NCBI RefSeq assembly: GCF_000003815.2
Contig: NW_023365724.1
Location: 108,919 to 131,408, forward strand
DNA length: 22,490 nt
Direction: 5' to 3'
Origin: Branchiostoma floridae
Taxonomy: Eukaryota; Chordata; Leptocardii; Amphioxiformes; Branchiostomatidae
The notes beneath the pieces were generated by a model. The model worked only from the letters and a program-made list of their open reading frames with translations, made no database searches and had not been told where the DNA came from. Positions 14,608 to 22,490 of the stretch are shown here, piece after piece. Both the position numbers and the translations under genes were made by a program. Position 1 is the stretch's first letter; the number at the start of each line of letters is the position of its first letter.

Positions 14608-14815
14608 GTTACTCAAGCAACTTGATAGAATTTGGAAACAGATGTTTCAGACAGTCTATTGTAAGTGAATGGATGAGAATTTGTAACATATCAATTCAGA
14701 TTTTTGCTTTTAATCCTGATTCTCCATTAACCCATTATGTACACTGACTGGAGACAGCAGAATACTGCCTGAAACATCTGACCATTTCTAAATTCTATCC
14801 AGTTGTTTGAGTAAC
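14608..14815. repeat. Inverted-repeat element in copy B intron 2
   Basis: Counterpart of the element at 2088-2294: arms about 14608-14656 and 14763-14815. Its left arm again imitates an exon (TACAG before it, GTAAGT after it), but the phase does not fit exon 2 to exon 3 joining. Confidence 0.6.
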
Positions 14816-15170
14816 AGTTGCTGTTACTTTACGTGTCTTACTTTACCTGGATGTCTAACCTTCATCAACATGTCCTGACTGGTAAGCCCTTAAACCATGG
14901 AATTGACTCAGTGTGGCCTTTATATATTCATGTACAAGGAGCAGTTGTATTTTTCTCAATACATGGTCACAACCAGTTCAACTGTAGTGTGAAATGACTT
15001 ACTTGTAAAATTAGTTCTATGCTTTCAAATTATCACTGAGAAGGAAAACACAATTTAATGGACCTCTGCATTTGAACTCTGAGGTAAAAGTTAAGAGACA
15101 ACACATTTTAGGAGTGTTTGCAGGGACATTTCGGTAACATCACTTTAACTGTCTCTATCTGTTATTCCAG

Positions 15171-15224
15171 CAGTCTGAGGAGAAATACTGGTACAGTACA
15201 AGAGACCCTGTATGCCCTTCACAA
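15171..15224 (+). CDS. Copy B exon 3
   Basis: 54 bases, phase 2 to 2, encoding SLRRNTGTVQETLYALH. NAGNAG acceptor as in copy A, donor GTAAGT. Confidence 0.6.
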
Positions 15225-15670
15225 GTAAGTAACTTTATATGTAGAAAGAACCTATAATGGCACCATGGATGATGTAGTGGTGTAGAGGAAGGGGTTGCAG
15301 TTATTTAGATTTACAGTTATATAGATGGGACGTCAAGCCAGAAAAGATCTCACAAATTAATCTGGTCTGATGTAGATTGTTTTGTTACATTAAGAAAGTA
15401 GAAAAGTTACATTTTTGAAGCTGAGTTAACTTGTTTGTGGTAAAAGCAAAATTAGGAACAGCACAAATAAAAAGTTCATTCAGGACTTTAGAAAGATCCA
15501 TGCTTAGTGACAAACTTGGGCACTATTCATGTATCTTACAGGATAGAAGAAAATTCATCTACACATATATGAAATACTGTGTATTGTTGCTAATGTTTGG
15601 CAATATTAAAATTTATCACTCTTAATGTTGCTTTACTGTCCAACTACTATTTTCTAATACTAGATTTCCT

Positions 15671-15696
15671 AGTGAGTGAGTGAGTGAGTGAGTGAG
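15671..15696 (+). repeat. (GTGA)n microsatellite
   Basis: About six GTGA tetranucleotides, inserted into intron 3 sequence that in copy A reads through without it (near 3120). Confidence 0.9.
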
Positions 15697-15892
15697 ATTC
15701 CTAGTAATACAGTTTCAGAACAACTTTGTTTGAATTACTGCTTGCACTTTATCACCTGTGCTATTGCCACATACTTTCCTTTGTCTGTTAACTAGACTCA
15801 TATGATTTGTGGGATACCCATATGAATGATCTGTATGAAGTCACACGATGCTTTGTACATCAATTCCTTGACACTGATTATTCTTATTCCAG

Positions 15893-15934
15893 ATTGTTTC
15901 TCAAGAAAAAGGAAGACGGCTCCCCATTTAACAG
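15893..15934 (+). CDS. Copy B exon 4
   Basis: 42 bases, phase 2 to 2, encoding LFLKKKEDGSPFN. Two of its three differences from copy A are silent, and the third is Arg to Lys. This suggests it evolved under protein-level constraint for at least part of its history. Confidence 0.65.
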
Positions 15935-16576
15935 GTAAGACTATGTAATAATGGTTTCTTTGTGGGGATTTGATCAACTCTAGATTGCTTCTGAAGTAAA
16001 CATAAGAATGTACAATGTAGTCATAGGCTGCATCCATGAAGGTTAGACATCCAGTACTGACAATTTGAAGAAAGGTATTAGATTCTACCTGAAACCTCAG
16101 ACCATTTCCCAAAGTATATCCAGTTGCTTGAGTAATTGCTATTAGATGGAGTCAGACTGACTTCAGACTTGCCTTTTCTCTCATTAGAAAAAAGAGACCA
16201 TATGTAACTTTCCTAATGTGTATTTACCCCAAAATACCCATAATATTATAATAGTTCTTGACTTCCTTGTCATCAATATCAATGTTTTTCCATCTATTGG
16301 ATGCAGAAAATTTCCTTGTCCTTGGTGCTGAATGAAAATCTGCAGCAGGTGTATGTGCACATTCACACGTGTATCTATGTGTGTCTATGCATGTATGTCA
16401 TAGTGTGTATACTGTATATGTAATATGTATGTATGTCAAATACACATTTTTTTGTGTGTGTGTGTGTGGTGTTTGTGGGTGGGTGTGGCCGTGTGTGCTA
16501 GCATGAGAGAGGGAGGGGGGGGGTGGTTCAGGCTTTCTTTTGGAAAGCAAATAGACTAATCCTTCCTAATTTACAG

Positions 16577-16609
16577 GGAGGCTGCCGAGCTTCTATAGCT
16601 GGCTCAAGA
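16577..16609 (+). pseudogene. Copy B exon 5 with in-frame TAG
   Basis: The 33-base module reads EAAELL then TAG (16596-16598) then LAQ. Splice sites are intact (aatttacag acceptor, GTAAGT donor). The other three copies of this module in the window carry GAG at this codon. Second change: GCA to GCC, silent. Confidence 0.85.
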
Positions 16610-16848
16610 GTAAGTTAATAGATTACTTTGATTTCTTATTGCCTTATTAGTGAAAAGTCAAATACTTCACTGACATTGTTAAACTGAAATCGAGAGGAAG
16701 GTAAGAGAGTATGTGTAACACACAAGCTTTGTAATCGTAAGGTGCTAGCTTATAGAGACAGAGAGTATCAATCATAGTTTATCACAAGAAAATTGTGTTA
16801 GTAAAGTCATTGACAGAACTGATTGTTTTGTGTTCTCTCCCCAAACAG

Positions 16849-16932
16849 GCAAGCTGAAGCTGCTGAGGATGACCTGGTCAGGACGTCCTTCCATAATGCA
16901 GAACTGCAGATGCTGCTAACTGATGAGAAGCT
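16849..16932 (+). CDS. Copy B exon 6
   Basis: 84 bases, one silent difference (CTG to CTA, Leu) from copy A exons 6 and 8. Acceptor ccaaacag, donor GTGAGT. Intact 28-residue coiled-coil module. Confidence 0.7.
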
Positions 16933-16957
16933 GTGAGTCTTTCAGTGTCTTCATCAT

Positions 16958-18052
16958 GTATTTACCTCCATGTTATTACCTCCATGAAAAAATGGAGGTA
17001 TAGTTTTTGGTGTGTCTGTGTGTGTGTCTGTGTGTGTGTGTGTCTGTGTGTCCGCATATTTGTGGTCATCATAACTTGAGAACCTCTTGATGGACCACGA
17101 TGATATTTGGTATGTGGGTAGGGGTTGGGAAGACGAAGGTCAAGGTAAATTTTGGGCCCCCTGGTGTGTGACCTTGGTACTGGAGCGCAACTTCCGGTTT
17201 TGCTATCTCGGTGTTCTGAACATGCTATGGTCAAGATTTTTGAGTATTGGATAGCTCTTGTGCTCAGGAAAAAATGACATAAGTTTGGGCCCCCTAGCGT
17301 TTAGTTTTGGGATAGCAGGGGCATTTTTGTCAAAAACTTCTGAAGAGGATAACTCAAGAAGGGAACAACGGATTTTCATGATTTTTGGTATGTAGGCACC
17401 TCAGACAACGTTGTACAAAATGAAATACTAATTATGCAAAATAGGAGCAAATTTGCATAATTAATGACAACATTCAATCATAGCAGTTTTTTCTATGTAT
17501 CTCTTGTTTTGGGCGTGATATGGTCTTGAAATTTAGGTGGGAGATAGCTTACAGTGTCATGACAAAGTTGGGCAAGTTTCAGCCCCCTAACGTATAATTT
17601 GGGAACTGCAGGGGCATTTTTGTCAAGACATTCCGAAGAGGATAACTGCAGAAACGATTGACGGATTGGCATCATATTAGGCATGCGGGTACCTTAGGCA
17701 AAGATGTTCATAATGATATACATGTTATGCAAGTGAGGACTTAATCAATGAGGAAATTGTATAATTCCATTGTTTGCAATAACTGGACTTCAATAAATGT
17801 AACACATGTTAATTATGATAGGTGGAATATTAGCAGATACCAAATATGGTAATGAGGAACTTATTTGCATAATTTATGTAAAAATTGCAAAACCGCTTTA
17901 TGATTAATAATGGGAATTTTATAATTGTGACATGTGTACGTTTGTTAATGATGAACAACACAATGCATAAATTATGCTAATGTCTTAGTCAATTGCATGA
18001 AATTTACGAAAGCTCTAAATTTTCATGGAGGTATGAGGTCGCTGAACTCTAG
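16958..18052 (+). mobile_element. 1.1-kb non-autonomous element, Helitron/Helentron-like ends
   Basis: Comparing 16933-16957 plus 18053 onward with 4366-4470 shows a clean insertion between T and T, without target duplication. The left end has TACCTCCAT (16977-16985) and its perfect inverse ATGGAGGTA (16992-17000) around a six-base loop; the same CATGGAGGTA motif recurs near the right end (18024-18033), and the last bases are CTAG. A (GT)n tract (about 17010-17052) and a diverged internal repeat of about 292 bases (GAAGAGGATAACT at about 17342 and 17634) follow. There is no coding sequence. T-T insertion, subterminal inverted motifs and internal tandem repeats recall Helentron-associated non-autonomous elements. 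The class is inferred, but the insertion limits are well supported. Confidence 0.7.
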
Positions 18053-18424
18053 TTGGTTCTGTTTCTACTGTTGAAGTGCTTAGGCCAGGAACTGGCCCCT
18101 TGCTCCTCTCCATGTGTATACAAGGTTAAAATCGTAGTTTGCGAGGATTTGAAGTTCCTGACAGGGTTATTTTGATGGTAGGGAAACATACATTGAACGT
18201 TACAGCACAAGTCTTTGCGAATTGACCAACATTCCGCAGATCAATTATATCAATCATTTTCGGTAGATTTGACTTTGTCAGGGTCAGTTGACCTTTGTTT
18301 GAGACAATTTAGACAATGTTACTTGGCGAGAAAGATTAGTGGTACTGAAAGCATAACTTATTGCTTGTAACTTATTGCTTGGCAATTGGTCAGCATTTTC
18401 TCTATAGTGGCCACCTGTCTGTAG
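18053..18424 (+). other. Copy B intron 6 between insertions
   Basis: Matches copy A just after exon 6 (about 4391-4450) and then jumps to sequence matching 5145-5415. Copy B therefore lacks about 690 bases present in copy A. Nothing coding. Confidence 0.6.
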
Positions 18425-18926
18425 GGGTCTACCGAAAGTGCAAAAAGGAACGAAAAGGAGCGAAAAGGAACGAAAAGGAACGAAAAGGAAAGTACCGAAA
18501 GTGCGAAAAGGAACGAAAAGGAGCAAACGTTCCTTTTCGTACTTTCGGTACTTTCCTTTTCGCACTTTCGGTACTTTCCTTTTCATTCCTTTTCGCACTT
18601 TTGCCACCAAAAGTGCGAAAAGGAACGAAAAGGAACGAAGTAAGAAGCAAACTGAAATAAAATCCATGAGAACATAAGGAAACGGTACTTCGGGAGTTAG
18701 AAGCCTATGAAACGTGTTTTATTTTACTCAGATTTTGGCAATATCAATTTTTTACGGCGCTGTTTCATGCTTTTGTGTTTTGTGTGGCTAAATTATTCTC
18801 TGAAGATCAAATAAATACAAAGAAACGGAACTGAGATAAGAAAGTAAGGACTAAAATTCAGTTACTGGTGGGTGATAGATAAATATCGATTAATATACAT
18901 TTTCAGAATGAGGCAAGATTGTAGCA

Positions 18927-19277
18927 TTGTTGATGTATTTGGGTAGTTTTTGTTCTCCCAAGATGGGAGCGCCGCATGCAAATGACCCGCGATTGTTTAC
19001 GTCTAATAGAAATCCGGTCAGGAATGATATGCTAATAAACTGCTGCCCCACGAACATGACAGCTCCCTTCAACAGGGCCAACACAACATGGTTTTCTGGA
19101 GACTGCCCAGAGACATATCTTCTTGCTCGTTCACGACGAAAGAAAAGCTGTGAAAGGATAGACATATATACATTGTACCAAGGAGCTTTTATCAAGTTGT
19201 ACCACGAGTATTCATCATTTTGGCAGGAAGAAAGGCGCCAACGTGAGGAATTTGTGCAAAGAATATTTCCGTCATAA
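18927..19277. other. Unidentified open frames inside fold-back interior
   Basis: Plus strand: 116 codons (18927-19277), with several Cys and a basic/charged C-terminus. Minus strand: 101 codons (18890-19195) with a hydrophobic run (VVLALLKGAVMFVGQQFISI) and a CTTTCACAG acceptor-like site before CTTTTCTTTCG at about 19140-19150. The two overlap, so at most one is real. A captured exon of a host gene on the minus strand is possible. I recognise neither sequence. Confidence 0.25.
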
Positions 19278-19715
19278 TGACTACAAATAAATGTCTGCCT
19301 CTTGCGACCTATATTTCACTTAGGTCAAGCTCTTTCATATTGAGCATAGCAATACATATACTTTTAACTTTGCTAGCATTGCATTTTCTTAACAACTATA
19401 TCAACATATGATGGCATTTTACAATAAAATATGCGCAATCGTTCTCGACATAATCCATTTCTTCTTGTGAAATTTTGTGATATAAATGTAATATGGATAT
19501 TCTAAGGAACGTTATAACCACATTAACAAGTACATGAACATAGATATGCATAAATAGGTCTCATTAATATTCATTCTTCAATTGAAACATTGGGGATCTT
19601 GGGATTTCGTGGAACAAGGTGGAAAATGAAAAAAAAGCCTGTTTCATATGCATTTGCCGATCATAGTACTGTTTCCTTATATTCCCATCGATTTTATTTT
19701 ACTTTGCTTCATACT
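19278..19715. other. Fold-back interior, nothing recognised
   Basis: AT-rich unique sequence up to the start of the right arm. The plus-strand frame 19590-20171 enters the repeat arm and then the LINE 3' end, so it is not a gene. Confidence 0.5.
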
Positions 19716-20080
19716 TTCGCACTTTCGGTACTTTCCTTTTCGTTCCTATCCGATATTTTCGTTCCTTTTCGTTCCTTTTCGCACTTTCGGTATTTTCCTT
19801 TTCGTTCCTTTTCGTTCCTTTTTGCACTTTCGGTACTTTCCTTTTCGTTCCTTTTCGCTCCTTTTCGTTCCTTTTCGTTCCATTTTGTTCCTTTTCGCTC
19901 CTCTTCGTTCCTTTTTGTTCCTTTTCGCTCCTTTTCGTTCCTTTTCGCACTTTTTTATTTTATTTATTTTTATTTATTGATCTTTAGGGTAGTCCCTTCA
20001 GTTAACGTGGTAACTGATTTCCAAGGGAGCCCTATAACAATAATAATAACTCAAAGTACAAAAGATAAATACAAACATAG

Positions 20081-20399
20081 GATTGAACATAACAAAGCAA
20101 TAATCCAATTCGGGTTTGTAAATCATACAAGCAACTTAGGAAAACTCAAAAGAATAACAACTCATACTTAATAACAAAAACAACTCAAGATCACAAACTC
20201 ATAGGGTCATTGGACGGTCATTGCGGTCAGAGGTCAGTGCCATTTGTTCTGATCAATCGGACTGAACATAAGAAAGAATAATCCAATTCGGATCAGTAAA
20301 TCATATACGCAACTTACTAATAACAACTCATACACAATAACAACTCAACATCACAAAAAATCATAAGGTAATTGTAAAGTCATTGGGATCAGAGGTCAG
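20081..20399 (-). repeat. Duplicated unit in LINE 3' UTR
   Basis: Two diverged copies of a unit of about 140-178 bases (about 20081-20236 and 20260-20399). On the plus strand both begin GAnTGAACATAA, include AATAATCCAATTCGG and AACAACTCATAC, and end with CAGAGGTCAG. A tandemly repeated 3' UTR may be a family trait of this LINE. Confidence 0.65.
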
Positions 20400-20408
20400 A
20401 TGTCAGTG

Positions 20409-21458
20409 TTATGATATCAGAGACTGTTTAAAGGCTTTAAGAGTAGTTGCTTGTTTTGTCTCAGGTTTAAGTGTATTATATATTTCAGCTGCCCTGTATG
20501 CAAATGTGCGTTGACCTGCTCTTGAAGTGTAGTTAGGTTTATGTAGGAGTTGTGCTTGTCTGGTGTTATGACTGTGGATTTGGTTATTGAAACGAAATGT
20601 GTTGAGTAGGTAGTTGGGTGCTAGGCCATGAAGGCATTTGTACACCATAATGCAGATCTGCCGAGTTCTTCGCTCCTGCAGCAGACTCCAACCCAGTGCC
20701 TGATGCAGCTCCCCAACATTCGACCTTGGTTCACGTCGGAGGATGATTCGTGCGCCCCGGTTCTGGAGGATTTGGAGACGCTGCTTGTTGGCTGCACTGC
20801 AGTTGTCCCATACCACGTTACAATATTCAAGGAGTGGTAGAGCAAGGGTTTTATACAACAAATTTGCTACACCAGTGCAGAGATAAGGCCGTAGGCGTCT
20901 TAATAGTCCTAGGCGCTGTGACATTTTACTGCACACTTCATCCAAGTGATCAGTGAAACTTAAGCTAGAATCAAGTATGACACCCAGATATTTATAAGAG
21001 CTAACCCTTTCCAAGGTATCACCATTAATCTTGATCTCCAAATCAGGAGTAGAATTTGTTTTCCTAGTGGAGCCCATGAGCATCCACTTTGTCTTCTTGA
21101 TGTTAAGAGTAAGTCGATTCGACTTAAACCAGGAAGTAATTTGTTTAAGTTCCATGTTTAATGTGCTTTCTATACATCTGGGGTCATTACTTGAAAAGAA
21201 TATAGCTGTATCATCCGCATATAAGGTTACTTTACTGCGGGTTATAGCTTTGGGTAGGTCATTAATAAACAGGTTGAAAAGAAGGGGACCTAAAATTGAC
21301 CCTTGAGGTACCCCAATAGTAATAGGAATGGAATCAGATGTGCAACCATTCAGTGAGACTCGCTGTTGGCGATCTGCAAGATAGTTTGTGAACCAATCCA
21401 GCTCAGTACTCCGAAGGCCAATCCAATTCAGTTTAGTCAAAAGTAGGCTGTGATCAAC
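20409..21458 (-). CDS. LINE reverse transcriptase, C-terminal part
   Basis: About 349 LINE-derived codons, beginning at VDHSLLLTKL (21458). The frame extends to an ATG at 21491, but those first 11 residues come from the fold-back arm and flank and are fortuitous. Seen: RT motif GVPQGSILGPLLFNLFINDL, catalytic YADD in VTLYADDTAIFF, an N-x-K-K-TKWM segment, and YKYLGVILD, followed by the long conserved C-terminal region (LPLLEYCNVVWDNC, RTFAYRAAEIYN) typical of CR1/Rex/jockey-group elements. Missing: the endonuclease domain and the first RT motifs, including the first catalytic Asp, so it cannot be active. It ends with TAA-type termination at 20409. Placement within the CR1/jockey superfamily is from motif memory; the precise clade is unresolved. 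Confidence 0.88.
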   Translation of the reverse strand, partial: VDHSLLLTKLNWIGLRSTELDWFTNYLADRQQRVSLNGCTSDSIPITIGVPQGSILGPLLFNLFINDLPKAITRSKVTLYADDTAIFFSSNDPRCIESTLNMELKQITSWFKSNRLTLNIKKTKWMLMGSTRKTNSTPDLEIKINGDTLERVSSYKYLGVILDSSLSFTDHLDEVCSKMSQRLGLLRRLRPYLCTGVANLLYKTLALPLLEYCNVVWDNCSAANKQRLQILQNRGARIILRREPRSNVGELHQALGWSLLQERRTRQICIMVYKCLHGLAPNYLLNTFRFNNQIHSHNTRQAQLLHKPNYTSRAGQRTFAYRAAEIYNTLKPETKQATTLKAFKQSLIS

Positions 21459-21560
21459 AGCACTTTCGGTACACCGGTCTAGGGTGGCCACATTTCTCTT
21501 GTCCCTTGAGTGGCCACTATAGACAGGTTTGACTGTAGACTAATCCTTCCTAATTTACAG

Positions 21561-21593
21561 GGTGGCTGCAGAGCTTCTAGAGCTGGCTCAAGA
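21561..21593 (+). CDS. Copy B exon 7
   Basis: 33-base module identical to copy A exon 7 (VAAELLELAQ), with the same acceptor and GTAAGT donor. The flanking intron follows 5455-5680 of copy A until about 21745. The expected next exon (28-residue module) is not found downstream in the window. Confidence 0.6.
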
Positions 21594-21745
21594 GTAAGTT
21601 AACAGATCACTTTAATTTTCTATTGCCTAGTTATAAAGATCCAATACTACAATCAAGTACTTCACTGATATTGTCAAACTAATATCTAGAGGAAGGTGAG
21701 ATAGTATAACACGTCACCTTTGTAAGCATAAGGTGCTAGCTTATC

Positions 21746-22490
21746 GCCCATTCCTCGTTAAAGGGGCAAATTGCTGTCGCACATAAGCAGCGGGCCACAG
21801 TTTTCTTTAAAGACACAATGACTACGTAGTTTGCCCTTTTCCGTTACAAGTACATGATAGTAATATGCTAAGCAATGTTTTCCCACCATTGTTAGTTGCC
21901 TTTTGGTCGTCCCGGGTAAGGTTTTGCTTAGAAACACGCTAAAAACACGTGTCGGAAATGCTATAAAGGTGAATATCGTGGCATTCTGGTAATGAAAAGA
22001 CGTTAGTTCTTTAAATTTTCAGTCATAATTTACATCAACCACTTAGGCCGGCTTGTCACGTGTTGATGAACTTGTCCAGCAGACGACCTTTTTACGTCAG
22101 ATGCCGTTTTATTCTTGTCGCCAACTTTTGTATAAATTACGTTACCGAACTTCTGTTGGGTGTAATTCGCTTACGAAAAGACATTTTCCGATAATTTTTT
22201 CACTGTTTTATCTGCTAAACAGTGGTGTTGCGTAACAAACAAATGACAGAACACATAAAACACGAATGTTGGAAACATGACTATAACCGCCAATCTCAGG
22301 CCGTTTGTCACTTTTTTGATATAATTTACGTTACCATAATAAGTCCCTTAGAATGTATAGAAAGATCATTTCTTTTGTACTCATAGGAAAGAATGCTCCC
22401 AGATAAGTAATTGCCTGCAGAGTTAATCTTTCCAGAGCTGTTTGTTTAAATTTTATTTATCATTAAAAGCATAAATATAATTTACGTTAC
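21746..22490. repeat. Unrelated sequence after copy B, with recurring TAATTTACGTTACC
   Basis: Homology to copy A ends where A has its TA/GA microsatellite. The new sequence contains TATAAATTACGTTACC near 22130, ATATAATTTACGTTACC near 22319 and AATATAATTTACGTTAC at the window end. A related pair, AGGCCGGCTTGTCACG near 22046 and AGGCCGTTTGTCAC near 22299, also occurs, as if diverged units of 160-250 bases were repeating. It may be another insertion in intron 7 that continues past the edge. The 60-codon frame at 22053-22235 has no motif. Confidence 0.4.

Larger units (their letters stand above)
19954..21459 (-). mobile_element. 5'-truncated non-LTR retrotransposon nested in fold-back arm
   Basis: Minus-strand LINE. 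Its 3' end is an A-rich (AATAAAA)n tail at 19954-19980, preceded by a 3' UTR (to 20408) and the C-terminal part of ORF2. Its 5' end stops abruptly at 21459 inside the reverse-transcriptase domain, as with abortive target-primed reverse transcription. The 7-base GCACTTT at 19947-19953 and at 21460-21466 flanks the element. Removing the insert restores ...TTTTCGCACTTTCGGTACACC, which is a normal unit of the fold-back array. The reading frame is still open, so the insertion is probably young. Confidence 0.85.
18425..21484. mobile_element. Fold-back element with short-repeat arms, interrupted by a LINE
   Basis: An insertion relative to 5415-5418 of copy A. The ends share an inverted TACCGAAAGTGC: plus form at about 18430-18441, inverse at about 21461-21472. 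The left arm (18425-18645) is an array of GAACGAAAAG-type 10-base units punctuated by GTACCGAAAGTGC, and itself contains an inverted block (18530-18605). The right arm (about 19716-19953, continued at 21460-21480) is the same array inverted. The 1.07-kb interior (18646-19715) is unique. GTCTGTAG (18417-18424) and GTCTAGGG (21477-21484) are a poor candidate for an 8-base target duplication. Long terminal inverted repeats made of short tandem units are the hallmark of fold-back (FB-like) elements. No transposase is seen, so it would be non-autonomous. Open frames over the arms (Lys/Glu/Arg-rich or Phe/Ser-rich) are repeat shadows. Confidence 0.7.
14034..21593 (+). pseudogene. Tandem paralogue copy B, interrupted (exons 1-7)
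   Basis: Recognisable exons: 14034-14084, 14415-14452, 15171-15224, 15893-15934, 16577-16609, 16849-16932, 21561-21593, all with AG/GT borders and the same phases as copy A. Exon 5 has TAG at 16596-16598 where copy A has GAG, giving about 68 residues if it is included. Exon 5 is 33 bases and phase-symmetric, so skipping would restore the frame. Two insertions (16958-18052 and about 18425-21484) lie in intron 6. Homology to copy A stops at about 21745, within intron 7, before exons 8-14. Either the copy is truncated there or another insertion pushes the rest beyond the window. Most likely a decaying pseudogene, although exons 4, 6 and 7 still look constrained. Confidence 0.65.

Noticed and set aside
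14609-14660. Extra 52-base exon between exons 2 and 3 (also at 2089-2140)
   Set aside because: Splice-like borders, but no entry phase allows it to link exon 2 and exon 3 without a stop, and it is one arm of an inverted repeat.
18284-18677. Lys/Arg/Glu-rich and Phe/Ser-rich frames over 18284-18677 and 19590-20171
   Set aside because: Translations of the GAACGAAAAG arrays in various frames; no unique sequence supports a protein.
20621-21306. Plus- and minus-strand frames overlapping the LINE (20621-20845, 20628-20840, 20750-20956, 21031-21306)
   Set aside because: Shadows of the reverse-transcriptase frame.

Overview
This is a eukaryotic genomic window: genes are split into small exons with GT/AG introns, the intergenic space is rich in SINE, LINE, satellite and fold-back repeats, and there is one 418-base run of N. 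The repeat mix and gene style suggest a marine invertebrate deuterostome. A cephalochordate (amphioxus) is my best guess, but that is inference and no species-diagnostic gene is present.

Layout. At 111-1209 (minus) lie the first two exons of a THAP-domain gene running off the left edge; its intron carries a tRNA-derived SINE. A CRE-rich divergent promoter (about 1230-1500) separates it from the main gene, copy A (1584-9564, plus). Copy A can be assembled into one uninterrupted reading frame of about 596 codons over 14 exons, with exons 1-2 supplied by the paralogue because they fall in the gap. Its product is an N-terminal segment, a coiled coil built from 11-, 24-, 28- and 35-residue exons, a large last exon with ten copies of a motif in a 31-residue (93-bp) repeat, and a basic Cys-Cys-Cys tail. 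I do not recognise the family.

From 9957 to about 13800 there is a 47-bp tandem duplication, a 1.75-kb degenerate satellite and unassigned sequence. Copy B (14034-21593, plus) is a tandem paralogue starting 12.45 kb downstream of copy A. Its exons 1-7 are recognisable, but exon 5 has an in-frame TAG, its introns hold two large insertions, and nothing homologous to exons 8-14 is seen before the window ends.

The first insertion (16958-18052) is a 1.1-kb non-autonomous element related, in opposite orientation, to the satellite at 10.3-12.1 kb. The second (about 18425-21484) is a fold-back element whose arms are arrays of a 10-bp GAACGAAAAG-type unit. A 5'-truncated non-LTR retrotransposon with an open reverse-transcriptase C-terminal frame (19954-21459, minus) is nested in its right arm.

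The main biological interest is the unrecognised repeat protein gene: its exon-modular coiled coil, its homogenised coding minisatellite and its decaying tandem duplicate. The second interest is the fold-back element with nested LINE.
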